Below, piece by piece: positions 35,324-44,400 of a stretch of 64,000 nucleotides of DNA (the stretch's first letter is position 1; each line of letters starts with the position of its first letter). The DNA lies in the NCBI RefSeq assembly GCF_900101395.1, contig NZ_FMZO01000001.1:372001-436000 (forward strand), read 5' to 3'. The notes below the pieces were generated by a model, which made no database searches, was not told the DNA's origin, and worked only from the letters and a program-made list of their open reading frames with translations. The stretch comes from Niabella drilacis (lineage in GTDB: Bacteria; Bacteroidota; Bacteroidia; Chitinophagales; Chitinophagaceae). A program made the position numbers and the translations under genes.

Positions 35324-36052
35324 TTATTTCTTTACGTCTACTAATTCCAATTCAAAAACAAGTACGCTTCCGCCGGGAATAGTGGGAGGCGCTCCTCTGA
35401 GGCCATAACCCAGCTCATAGGGGATAAAGAATTTGTATTTGGCGCCCTTGCTCATTAATTGCAATCCTTCCGTCCATCCTTTAATAACACCGGATACCGG
35501 TATGGTAAGCGGCTCACCCCGGTCGTAGGAGTTGTCAAATTCGGTGCTGTCTAATAAGGAGCCCCTGTAGTTACAGATTGCGGTGTCTGTGGGTCCTGGT
35601 TTTTCACCGGTTCCTTCTTTCAATACGATGTATTGCAATCCGCTGGCGGTGGTGGTAACACCTGGCTGTGTTTTGTTCCTGGCGAGAAATGCCCGGCCGG
35701 CATCGATGGTTATTTTTGCCTCAGCCTCCTTGGCCTTTTCTGAATAAGCCATGATCACATTCATTAAAATGTCATCGTCCAGCAGGGGCTTTTTACCCTC
35801 AAACGTTGCTTTCATAGCGCCCATCATAATATTGGTATTGATGTCGCCCAGGTCCTTTTTCATCGATTGGGCAATGTTGACACCTATGGCATAGCTGGCT
35901 GAGTCTGTCAGCGTTTTTAAAGAAGATGCTGCTGCGGGGGCTGGGGCCACTGCGGGCTTTTTCACAGTTGTTGGTTTGGGTTTTGCCTTTGATTGGGCTA
36001 AAAGTGATAGACTGCCTGTGGCCAGCAGCCCGATTGTAAAAAGATACTTCAT
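35324..36052 (-). CDS. FKBP-type peptidyl-prolyl cis-trans isomerase (Mip/FkpA-like)
   Basis: A 242-residue exported protein with signal peptide (MKYLFTIGLLATGSLSLLAQ). A Lys/Pro/Ala-rich linker (about 21-45) leads to the FKBP_N dimerisation helices ('LTDSASYAIGVNIAQSMKKDLG'), then the catalytic FKBP_C domain ('GLQYIVLKEGTGEKPGPTD', 'YDRGEPLTIPVSGVIKGWTEGLQLM', 'FFIPYELGYG', 'IPGGSVLVFELELVDV'). The active-site aromatic/Asp pattern is present. It should assist folding of periplasmic or outer membrane proteins. Monocistronic. Confidence 0.93.
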   Translation of the reverse strand: MKYLFTIGLLATGSLSLLAQSKAKPKPTTVKKPAVAPAPAAASSLKTLTDSASYAIGVNIAQSMKKDLGDINTNIMMGAMKATFEGKKPLLDDDILMNVIMAYSEKAKEAEAKITIDAGRAFLARNKTQPGVTTTASGLQYIVLKEGTGEKPGPTDTAICNYRGSLLDSTEFDNSYDRGEPLTIPVSGVIKGWTEGLQLMSKGAKYKFFIPYELGYGLRGAPPTIPGGSVLVFELELVDVKK

Positions 36053-36191
36053 TGTTTTTTTGTTTTACACACTGTTCAAATTTGATCCTCGGGATCGAAA
36101 CGGTAAATATAGCGACCCTTTTTCATAATTTTAATTGTTGACATTTGTAAGTTTGTTAATTATACAGAAAAATCGGTATGAACCGCCAATT

Positions 36192-36635
36192 ATGGAACAG
36201 TTTACGCAACAACTGCAGATCCGCTGGGCCGACCTGGACCTGAACGGGCATTTACGGCACAGTGTTTATTACGACTGGGGAGCTTACTGCCGGATCCGGT
36301 TCCTTTCGGAACAGGGATTAACTACTTTGCGTATGATGGAGCTGCAGGTGGGACCGGTCATTTTCCGGGAGGAGTGTGTATTTAAAAAAGAGGTCCGGCT
36401 GGAAGATACGGTGATCATTGACCTGGAACTGACCCAGTCACGGAGGGATTTCAGTCGCTGGGCTATGCAGCACAGGATCTATAAGAATGGCGATACACTG
36501 GCTGCGGTGATCTCCCTTGAAGGGGCCTGGATCGATACGATGAAGCGGAAACTTACGGTGCCACCGGCGGAAGTTGCGGCTGCTTATGGGGCTATGCCGC
36601 TGGCCGGGAGTTTTAAATGGCTCGAACCTTCTTAG
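36192..36635 (+). CDS. Acyl-CoA thioesterase (4HBT hotdog) family protein
   Basis: About 147 residues starting at 36192 (MEQFTQQLQIRWADLDLNGH); the open frame extends 19 codons upstream but with no homology. 'RWADLDLNGHLRHSVYYDWGAYCRIRFL' in parts is the hotdog active-site region (Asp-x-x-Gly-His-...-Tyr). Members hydrolyse acyl-CoA or 4-hydroxybenzoyl-CoA; specificity cannot be read. The gene is alone. Confidence 0.88.
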   Translation: MEQFTQQLQIRWADLDLNGHLRHSVYYDWGAYCRIRFLSEQGLTTLRMMELQVGPVIFREECVFKKEVRLEDTVIIDLELTQSRRDFSRWAMQHRIYKNGDTLAAVISLEGAWIDTMKRKLTVPPAEVAAAYGAMPLAGSFKWLEPS

Positions 36636-36834
36636 AAGCGGTTTGAAATGGCGTTTTGCTGACAGGATTTCGCAGATCCGCCTGCCGGTATGGTGTATCC
36701 TGCTGGCTGCCGCATACGTGTCGGGCAGAGAAAGGCTCCCGGGGAATGAAAAACCTGATGACCGCTGCTTTTTGTTACCCGGCATCCAATAAGATCAACG
36801 GGCAAACGTGCAGCGCGATGATGGTCCCGTTTTA

Positions 36835-37686
36835 TCAGGGCTCATTTTTATGTGCCCTGAACACTTTGGGCGCTGTGCCTGTTTGGGATTTAAAAAAGTT
36901 GGAAAAATTGGAGGTGTCATAAAACCCAAGTTCATAAGCGATTTCCTTGATGCTTTTGCCGGAGACCTCCAGCAGGCGTTTCGACTCAAGAACCAATCTT
37001 TTTTGGATCAGTTCATTGGCAGATGCGTACAGTGATCGTTTGCAAAGGATATTGAGATAATTGGGTGTGATATTTAATTGCCGGGCATAATAGGCAACGG
37101 ACCGGTGCTCCCGAAACTGCTCGTTGACCATAGTAGTATACCGGATGACCAGGGGATTGGATTTCATTTTTTGAATGATCTCCGACTGGTTTTCCTGTTC
37201 CTTTCCTAACAGCTGAACAATTAATTTGCACCGGGTGTGGATGATGTCGAGATTGGGCCGGGTGTTCCGGAGCTCTTCATCCAGCTGCTGAAATTCATGA
37301 TGAAAGATACCGAAGCGGTAATCATCGAGGGATAATACGGGATGCCGGAAGTAAAACAGGGGGCTGAAGCTGAGATAATTGATCATGGTTTGAAAGATCG
37401 CTTCGCTGATCATCAGCTGAAAACCTGTGGTTGCCGCATCCAGGTGCCAGTGATGTACCTGGCCGGGCAAGAGCACATGGATCTGGTGGTTGTTTACCGG
37501 ATGTTCTATAAAATCGATGGTGTGGCTGCCGCTGCTTTCGTGAATGAGAAAGAACAGGTAGAAATTGTGCTTATGTGGCTTCGTGATCCGGTTGCTTCCT
37601 TTGAGTACATGATTGAGTATAGTGATGCCGTTCACCGCATTAAAGGCAAAATTATCCAGGTTCAAAACAGGGATCTTGGCAGGCAT
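36835..37686 (-). CDS. AraC family transcriptional regulator
   Basis: A 283-residue protein. The N-terminal half is a cupin-like sensor ('PHKHNFYLFFLIHESSGSHTIDF', 'IHVLLPGQVHHW'). The C-terminal AraC/XylS double HTH runs about 185-280 ('SVAYYARQLNITPNYLNILCKRSLYASANELIQKRLVLESKRLL' in parts, 'KSIKEIAYELGFYDTSNFSNFFKSQTGTAP'). Effector unknown. No obvious target gene is divergent; the thioesterase lies downstream in convergent direction. Confidence 0.92.
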   Translation of the reverse strand: MPAKIPVLNLDNFAFNAVNGITILNHVLKGSNRITKPHKHNFYLFFLIHESSGSHTIDFIEHPVNNHQIHVLLPGQVHHWHLDAATTGFQLMISEAIFQTMINYLSFSPLFYFRHPVLSLDDYRFGIFHHEFQQLDEELRNTRPNLDIIHTRCKLIVQLLGKEQENQSEIIQKMKSNPLVIRYTTMVNEQFREHRSVAYYARQLNITPNYLNILCKRSLYASANELIQKRLVLESKRLLEVSGKSIKEIAYELGFYDTSNFSNFFKSQTGTAPKVFRAHKNEP

Positions 37687-37729
37687 ATCTTTTGGAATAT
37701 CCCATAAATATAGGGAATCGCTGCAACAA

Positions 37730-37756
37730 AAAAAGGCCTGCCGGTGGCAGACCTTT
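37730..37756 (-). terminator. Hairpin terminator
   Basis: AAAGGCCTGCC / GGCAGACCTTT with a 3-base loop and an A/T flank, downstream of the minus-strand lipoprotein gene. Confidence 0.7.
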
Positions 37757-37775
37757 GTAACGGTACATTTCTTAA

Positions 37776-38249
37776 TTAATTTGTTGGTTCCTGATGGGTG
37801 GTAGGTGTGTGTACAATGTCTATATACACCGATGTATTACCTGGATCCGGATAAGTCCGGTAAGTGAATTCCTTGTTGGTCAGCACGGTGATTGGTACTT
37901 CGCGCTTGAATATCTGGGCACCGTTGGCATCTCTTGCGATGATAAACCTTGATTTGCCATCCAAGGACAGCCACCAGTCTCCGTGCATCTTGGGGCTGTT
38001 ATCTAAATTGTACATAGTGAATTGCGTATTGGTTTTGAAGTACGCAAATCCAACATAGTTCTTTACATTGTCATCGGTAAGGGCCACGCTGGCTCCCTGG
38101 GCGTTTCTGGCACTGGTGGTTTCCCATGCCGTGGAGGATAACAGCTGGCTGGGTGTTTGCACAGGTGTAACCGGGTCATTGTCTTTTGAACAAGCAGCAA
38201 AAAAGCTGAGGAATAAAGCAGCTGCTGCAACTAAAACTGAAATTTTCAT
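37776..38249 (-). CDS. Hypothetical lipoprotein
   Basis: About 157 residues from MKISVLVAAAALFLSFFAAC (lipobox Cys20, then SKDND). The frame runs 90 codons further upstream but that part overlaps the next gene's end and lacks coding character, so I use 38249. The mature part begins with a Pro/Thr linker, then 'LLSSTAWETTSARNAQGASVAL', 'YFKTNTQFTMYNLDNSPKMHGDWWLSLDGKSRFI' in parts, a pattern of small Bacteroidota lipoproteins with lipocalin-like folds (DUF4822-like). Function unknown. Ends at a hairpin terminator. Confidence 0.75.
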   Translation of the reverse strand: MKISVLVAAAALFLSFFAACSKDNDPVTPVQTPSQLLSSTAWETTSARNAQGASVALTDDNVKNYVGFAYFKTNTQFTMYNLDNSPKMHGDWWLSLDGKSRFIIARDANGAQIFKREVPITVLTNKEFTYRTYPDPGNTSVYIDIVHTPTTHQEPTN

Positions 38250-38373
38250 TACTAATTGTTTTATTTGCTGCAAAGCTACCCTGTGTTGCGGGCAAAAAAA
38301 TATGAGAACCCTGCCAGTCCTTGTGCCAATTATAACTGGTGCCCCGGAATCCTGTAGAACCGTCCTGCGGAGA

Positions 38374-39900
38374 TCATTCGTCCTCGTCGAATTCAAGGTT
38401 ATCATATGCTTCTGCCGAAGCTGCGCCCAGCATACTTCCGAAGAGGTCCTTGAATTCAACCTTTGTTTCAAAAAGTCTTTTGCTGATGAGTGAGTAGGAG
38501 GAGAGCCCAAATAGCACAAACTCCATTAAAAGAGCAGCCTGCAACTCATTGGTGCCTGGGAAATATTTTTTTACCAATGGAAAAAGGCCGTCTACCTGGT
38601 AAAGCTGTTGCACTTTCCCGGAATCCGTGGTGTTATAGTCGATGTTGAGGGTGTTCCCTTTGTCAAACCAGTTCACGATCGGCTTGTAAGGGTTCTCGTC
38701 GGCTTTGCTTTGTGCAGAAGGCTTGCCGGTATTTCTTTTTTTGTTGAGTTGTTCGGGGTTTGGAAAATACTGGATGAACTGTGAGCGGATGGCTTTGTCT
38801 ACAAGGTTCATGGCTACCTGGAAGGGGCCTTCCTGTTCTCCTTCATAGACCAGTTCTACTTTCCCTGTTATAGAAGGAATGATCCCGGAGAGGTCGGAGA
38901 TCCAGACCTGGGTAGTGGCTTCTTTATTGACCAGCGCCCTGCGTTCTGCCGTACTAACGGCATTTTCAAAAGCAGAAATGGTCAGACGGGCGCTGACACC
39001 GCTTTTTTTGTCTACCAGCTCACTGCTCCGGGCTTCAAACGCTACCTGTTCAATAAGTCGTTTTACCAGGTCGCTGACTGCTACCGTTTCTTTTTGTTCC
39101 TCATGGATGCCTGCTTCCTGCCCGGTGATCTCCAGTGCATGCTCCAGGGTTTTGGGATAGTGGGTCAGTATCTGGCTCTGGATCCGGTCTTTGAGCGGTG
39201 TTACGATGGAGCCCCGGTTGGTGTAGTCTTCGGGGTTGGCGGTAAATACAAACAGGATATCGAGGGGCAGCCGCAATTTAAATCCCCTGATCTGGATATC
39301 ACCCTCCTCCAGGATATTGAACAGGGATACCTGTATACGCGCCTGGAGGTCCGGCAGCTCGTTGATCACGAAAATGCAGCGGTTGCTTCTGGGTATGATG
39401 CCATAGTGCAGCACACGCTCATCATCAAAACTCAGTTTCAGATTGGCTGCTTTTATGGGGTCGATATCGCCGATCAGGTCTGCTACGCTCACATCGGGCG
39501 TGGCCAGCTTTTCGCCATAGCGCTGGTCTCTTGACAACCAGGTGATAGGAGTGGCATCACCTTTTTCGGCAATGAGGTCCCGCGCATATTTGGAAACAGG
39601 GTTCAGCGGATCATCGTTCAGGTCGCTTCCTTCAACCACGGGTATATATTCATCCAGCAGGGAGATCATCTGGCGGGCCATCCGGGTTTTGGCCTGCCCG
39701 CGCAGCCCCAGGAACAGGATATTGTGCTTGCTCAGCAGGGCGCGTTCGGTTTCGGGTATAACAGAGTCTTCATAGCCTACAATACCGGGAAAGGAAGTAT
39801 TACCGGCTTTTAATTGTTGAATAAGGTTTTGCCGGATCTCTTCTTTGATGGACTTTGGATGATATCCGGATGCTTTTAATGCGCCTAATGTTTTTATCAC
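38374..39900 (-). CDS. MoxR/magnesium-chelatase-I-like AAA+ ATPase
   Basis: A 508-residue cytoplasmic ATPase with a GTG start. The P-loop is the unusual 'LGLRGQAKTRMARQ' (about 64-77), Walker B is 'CIFVINELPDL', sensor 1 is in 'FVFTANPEDYTNRG' and an arginine-finger region follows in 'TPLKDRIQSQILTHYP'. This is the ChlI-like clade that pairs with a VWA protein. The VWA partner gene is upstream on the same strand across a spacer made of 7-bp repeats. Such ATPase-VWA pairs remodel or load cofactors into partner proteins. What the client is here is unknown. Confidence 0.88.
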   Translation of the reverse strand: MIKTLGALKASGYHPKSIKEEIRQNLIQQLKAGNTSFPGIVGYEDSVIPETERALLSKHNILFLGLRGQAKTRMARQMISLLDEYIPVVEGSDLNDDPLNPVSKYARDLIAEKGDATPITWLSRDQRYGEKLATPDVSVADLIGDIDPIKAANLKLSFDDERVLHYGIIPRSNRCIFVINELPDLQARIQVSLFNILEEGDIQIRGFKLRLPLDILFVFTANPEDYTNRGSIVTPLKDRIQSQILTHYPKTLEHALEITGQEAGIHEEQKETVAVSDLVKRLIEQVAFEARSSELVDKKSGVSARLTISAFENAVSTAERRALVNKEATTQVWISDLSGIIPSITGKVELVYEGEQEGPFQVAMNLVDKAIRSQFIQYFPNPEQLNKKRNTGKPSAQSKADENPYKPIVNWFDKGNTLNIDYNTTDSGKVQQLYQVDGLFPLVKKYFPGTNELQAALLMEFVLFGLSSYSLISKRLFETKVEFKDLFGSMLGAASAEAYDNLEFDEDE

Positions 39901-39902
39901 GA

Positions 39903-39979
39903 GTGAGATGTTTTTAGTGAGAAGTTTTTAGTGAAATGTTTAAAGTGAGAAGTTTTTAGTGAAATGTTTGAAATGAGGC
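39903..39979. repeat. 7-bp-period repeat array between ATPase and VWA genes
   Basis: Eleven consecutive heptads, alternating GTTTTTA and GTGAGAA/GTGAAAT, giving a 14-bp super-period. The array begins 3 bases from the ATPase start codon (39900) and fills most of the 101-base spacer. Confidence 0.75.
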
Positions 39980-40001
39980 AGGAGCGGTTTTACGGGCCCT
40001 A

Positions 40002-41099
40002 TCAGAACACCGTTTTGGACCGGCCGCTTTCAAAGTCTTTAAAGATAAACGATCCCAGGTTATCCAGCGAAGCAAAATAGGCCTTACCATGATTCATCTC
40101 CGTAAATTCCTGGACAAAACGCTGGAGGTAGGGGTCGGTAGCGATCATAAAAGTAGTGATCGGGATCTTTAACTTCTTACAGGATGCAGCCAGGTTCATA
40201 CACCGGTTTACTACTTTCCGGTCGAGCCCGAAACTATTTTTATAGTACCGTTTTCCTATTTTTAAGCAGGTCGGTTTCCCGTCGGTGATCATAAAAATCT
40301 GTTTGTTGGGATTTTTTCTCCGCCGCAGCAGGTCCATCGCCAGCTCCAGACCGGCCACCGTGTTGGTATGATAAGGTCCTACCTGCAGGTAGGGAAGGTC
40401 TTTTATTTCAACCGGCCAGGCGTCATTGCCGAAGACCACGATATCCAGGGTATCTTTGGGATAACGGGTTGTGATCAGCTCACTGAGGGCCATCGCTACT
40501 TTCTTAGCGGGGGTAATCCGGTCTTCCCCGTAGAGGATCATGGAATGCGAAATATCGATCATGAGCACGGTGGAGGTCTGGGTCTTGAAATCCGTTTCCC
40601 GGATGCTCAGATCCTCTTCCTGTATCCGGAAGGCTTCGATCCCGTGGTTGATCTGCGCATTGCGGATGGATTCTGTAAAATCGATCTGCTCCAGCATATC
40701 TCCAAACCGGAAGGGGCGGGTTTCCGGATTGAGCTCATCGCCCTGCCCGGGTTTAAACGTTTTGTGATCGCCTTTTCCTGCCTTTTTAAGCTTTCCGAAA
40801 ATCTCTTCGAGACTTTTTTTCCGGATGCCCTGTTCCGTTTTGGGCGTTATTTTTATTTCACTTTTCTGATGATCTTCGGTAATGTAACCCTTTTGTTTAA
40901 GATCCTCTATGAAATCGCCCATTCCGTAATCATCGCTGCCCAGCTGGTATTCTTTGTCGAGCTCGTTCAGCCACTGAAGGGCTTCGGCGGCATCGCCACT
41001 GGTGTAGGTGAGCAGCTGCATAAAAACGTCCAGCATTCTTTCGAAGGGAGACTTGTCCTGGCGATTCGGATCCAGGCCGGAGAATTGAATACCTCTCAT
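40002..41099 (-). CDS. VWA domain-containing protein, partner of the MoxR-like ATPase
   Basis: A 365-residue cytoplasmic protein. The C-terminal half is a von Willebrand A domain with MIDAS residues 'DISHSM' (about 183-188), 'VFGNDAW', and 'MITDGKPTC' (about 270). The N-terminal part is acidic and helical (FMQLLTYTSGDAAEALQWLNEL), like the N-terminal segment of ChlD/CobT-like partners. It is transcribed first, then the ATPase. The pair would form a chelatase-like or protein-remodelling complex. Confidence 0.88.
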   Translation of the reverse strand: MRGIQFSGLDPNRQDKSPFERMLDVFMQLLTYTSGDAAEALQWLNELDKEYQLGSDDYGMGDFIEDLKQKGYITEDHQKSEIKITPKTEQGIRKKSLEEIFGKLKKAGKGDHKTFKPGQGDELNPETRPFRFGDMLEQIDFTESIRNAQINHGIEAFRIQEEDLSIRETDFKTQTSTVLMIDISHSMILYGEDRITPAKKVAMALSELITTRYPKDTLDIVVFGNDAWPVEIKDLPYLQVGPYHTNTVAGLELAMDLLRRRKNPNKQIFMITDGKPTCLKIGKRYYKNSFGLDRKVVNRCMNLAASCKKLKIPITTFMIATDPYLQRFVQEFTEMNHGKAYFASLDNLGSFIFKDFESGRSKTVF

Positions 41100-41131
41100 A
41101 TACTAAATGTAAAACTATTTTTCTAAAAACA

Positions 41132-41346
41132 GGAGACTGCTTCAGGGCAAACGCGTCTAATTTCAGCATTGTTCTGCTCCGGGGAGCTGCGTGTTTGTTT
41201 GGCCTGAAATTTTACGCGGCTCCTACAGGAGCCGGGGTTTCCTCTTTAATACCCTGCTATAAACACGAGGCACTTACTGTACCTGCAAATGCTCCAGGTG
41301 CGCTCTTTTCACCCAATTTAGATGCGTTTGCCCTGGAGACTGCTTC
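41132..41346. mobile_element. MITE-like element with 12-bp target site duplication (copy A)
   Basis: The element spans 41144-41334 (191 bp). Its ends are inverted repeats of 20 bp with two mismatches (AGGGCAAACGCGTCTAATTT and AGGGCAAACGCATCTAAATT). The 12-base direct repeat GGAGACTGCTTC flanks both ends (41132-41143 and 41335-41346). Inside lie hairpins such as GGCTCC-TACA-GGAGCC. No coding frame. The 12-bp duplication and TIR suggest mobilisation by an IS4-family-like transposase that is not in the window. Confidence 0.8.
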
Positions 41347-41435
41347 CCGGATGGCGCGGTGACCGGGGCATTATTCGTTCCAGTATCCTGACTCCTGCTG
41401 GTTTATAACAGCAAACGGGGCTAAATGGTTGCATA

Positions 41436-41465
41436 AAAAAATCCCCTCCGGGTGTGGAAGGGATT
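41436..41465 (-). terminator. Terminator of the DUF2723 gene
   Basis: AAAAATCCCCTCC / GGAAGGGATTT hairpin with adjacent A/T run, 20 bases past the minus-strand stop. Confidence 0.65.
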
Positions 41466-41486
41466 TGCAGCTCTTATAGCAAAGCG

Positions 41487-44400
41487 TTATTTTTTTGCAC
41501 TGTCGGGTGCAGTACTGTCTGCTGCCTTTGCAGGCGTATTACCTGTAGGCAAAAGTTCCTGAACCGGCGCTTTTTCACCCTTCTTCAAGGGATCATAATG
41601 TGTTTCGATCGCTTCGGCAACGGCATCCGTAATATCGTTAAGCGGTTCTTCAAGACCGGCAAATCCCTGATAGTATTCGGGCTTTTCTGCCTTCAGATAG
41701 TTATAGTATTTCCGCTGCTCTGCTACATCTTTCTTAACCGCAGTGATCACTTTGCGGGCCATGTCCAGTTTGCCGGCCTTATAATAGGCTTCTGCATACA
41801 TTAAACCCGTCTGGTTATGCTGGTTAAACCTGCTCGTCATGGCATAGGGCAAATTTTCAGGAAGGATACCGGCTTCTACTTTGTTCAGGAGTTTGATCGC
41901 TTCATCCTTTTTTCCTGCATCGGCAAGATTTCCTGCTGCTTCAGCGAAGATACTCCGGATATTAAGCAGGTATTGCCGGTTCACTTCATCAAAATAAACG
42001 CCTTTTTTATTGGCTCCGCCAAACTCAAATTTGGTCAGCAGGTTTTTGGCCATTACATCCTGGTTGTTATCCCGTATGGAAGTGCCACCGGCCCGCATCT
42101 GGCGGTAAGCCTGGTCTACCACCCAGTTAGCCTGGGGGGCTTTTACCTGGAAGGGTACCAGGCGATAGGTAAGACCATCTTTTCTCAGGTTTTGTCCAAA
42201 ACCCAGATCTCCGTAAGCCCATGTAAAATAAATGGGACGCTTCCATTGGTTGGATGCGATGATGGCCAGTACCATCAGGTCGTTACGTCCGATGGTGCCC
42301 TTTGAGGGAGGAATCTCGAAAGCCCACTGATCCGTGACACTGTCTGTTGGATTGGCGGTTCCGTTCTTATGTACCAGGGCCTTGTCTACAGGCACAAAGA
42401 ATTTGCGCAACGGCAGGGAATTGGCGCCTACATCGCGCCCTGTTTCCGGGTCTGGAACTTTTGCTCCTACTACTTCCCGGATCACGCGGTCCAAAGGAAA
42501 GAATGCGTTGGGATCAATATTCTGACCCGGCTGTGGCGCTGCAAAACGCAGGTACTCGCGGTTATGCCCTTCTATCTGTTCGGGAGTCAGGATTACATCT
42601 ACGCTGTCTGCATCATTGATCTTATAACGCAGCTGGTTAATATACCAGTCAATACCCAGCAGGCTGGTGTTGATCACACGGACATCGGGCCGCACATTCT
42701 CTACTTCCTGGGCATACCATAAGGGGTAGGTATCATTATCCCCAACTGTAAATACGATGGCATTGGGGGCACAGCTTTCGAGGTAGTCTTTGGCCAGGTC
42801 CGGCGCCATTGTTTTTTGACTCCGGTCATGATCATTCCATTCCTGCTGCGCCATGAGACCCGGTACTGCCAGGCAAAGCAAGGCCACAAGTATATTGGCG
42901 GGCCTGATATTGGCGCCTCCCGATGAAACAGCTTTTCCTATAAAGGTTACGATATACAGTACGGCGGCATAAAGGATAGCGGCCACCAGGCTGGCAATAA
43001 TAATAGCGCTGAAGGTGCTGGACATACTGCTGAGCGCGGTGATGAGGAAGGTTCCGGATGCTCCGTATACCAGCAGTTTCTGGAATGCTTCCTTGTCTTC
43101 TTTTTCCAGGGCCGAGCGGAGCAGGGCTACTACGGCCAAACCGATCCAAACCGCAAATGCATAGAAGGACCCTACATAGGCATAGTCCCGTTCGCGGGGC
43201 TGGTTACCCGGCTGGTTCAGGTACAGCACAATGGCCATACCGGTAAAGAAGAACAGGAGGAAGGTAACCACCCAGTCTTTCCGGTTCTTGAGGAACTGGT
43301 ACACAAAACCGATGATACCCAAAATAAAGGGCAGCATATAAAAGGCATTGTGGGCTTTATTGTGTTTGATGCTGTCGGGCATCTGGCCTTGATCGCCCAG
43401 CCGCGCATTGTCCATTAATGAAATGCCGGAGATCCAGTTTCCATCGCGTTTGTTGCCATATCCCTGCAGGTCGTTTTGCTTGCCGGCAAAATTCCACATA
43501 AAATAACGCATGTACATAAAGCTGGTCTGATAGCTCATGAACCAGTTGATATTATCGGCATAGCTGGGAGCTCCGTAAGCCCCCTGGCCCGTGTTGGGGT
43601 CCGGTTTGGAGAGACCTAGCCAGTCGGCATAGAAATCCTGGTGCCCCTGCTCGTTACTGGAATCCCATACCCGCACAAACAATTGCTTATCCGAGCTTTT
43701 ATAACGCACGGTACGGTCCCTGCCAATGGGGATGTATTTATCGTCTCCCTTAACGTATTTCATTTCGCCCATGTCGAAGGGGCTGCCGTTTTCGTCATAG
43801 TCTATTTCCGCTGTATAATGCGCACCATAAAGGAGGGGCTGTGTTCCGTATTGCTCACGGCTGAGGTAGTAAACCAGGTTGATAGGGTTGTCTACATTGT
43901 TCATGTCAATGGCCGGATTGGCATTGCTTCGGATGATGTTGGTAAAATACATGAAATAGCCCAGCATCATAAAAGCAAAACACCAGAGGAACAGTTTCAT
44001 GATCTTAAGGGCCGTTGGACGGATAAAATAGCCCAGCGCTGCACCCACAATCAGTAACAGGATGATCTTTACCGCCGCCATGGTACCTCCAAAGGCAAAA
44101 GGTAAAAATGCCAGCAGGAAGAAGGCGGCTGTCCACAGGATGATTGCGCTTTTTGATACATTGGACCTGAACCGTACGCCAATGGCAACAAGCAGTGCTA
44201 TTAAAATGAAGTATACCGTAAACCCGGAGAAGAAGGGCATTCCAAAACTGTTAACGAACAGGATATCGAAAAGACCGGCCGCTTTCATGCTGTACTGGAT
44301 AATGGCTACCTGTATGATGCCTGTGATGACACAGCCGATAAGGAATGCACCGATGGAGCCTTTAACGCTGGGTGTATACCGCCGGTAGTAATAGATCATT

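Noticed and set aside
38250-38519. 90-codon extension of the lipoprotein at 37776
   Set aside because: It overlaps the ATPase gene on the same strand in another frame, and a perfect lipoprotein signal starts at 38249.
39903-39979. CRISPR array
   Set aside because: Units are 7 or 14 bp without spacers and no cas gene is present.
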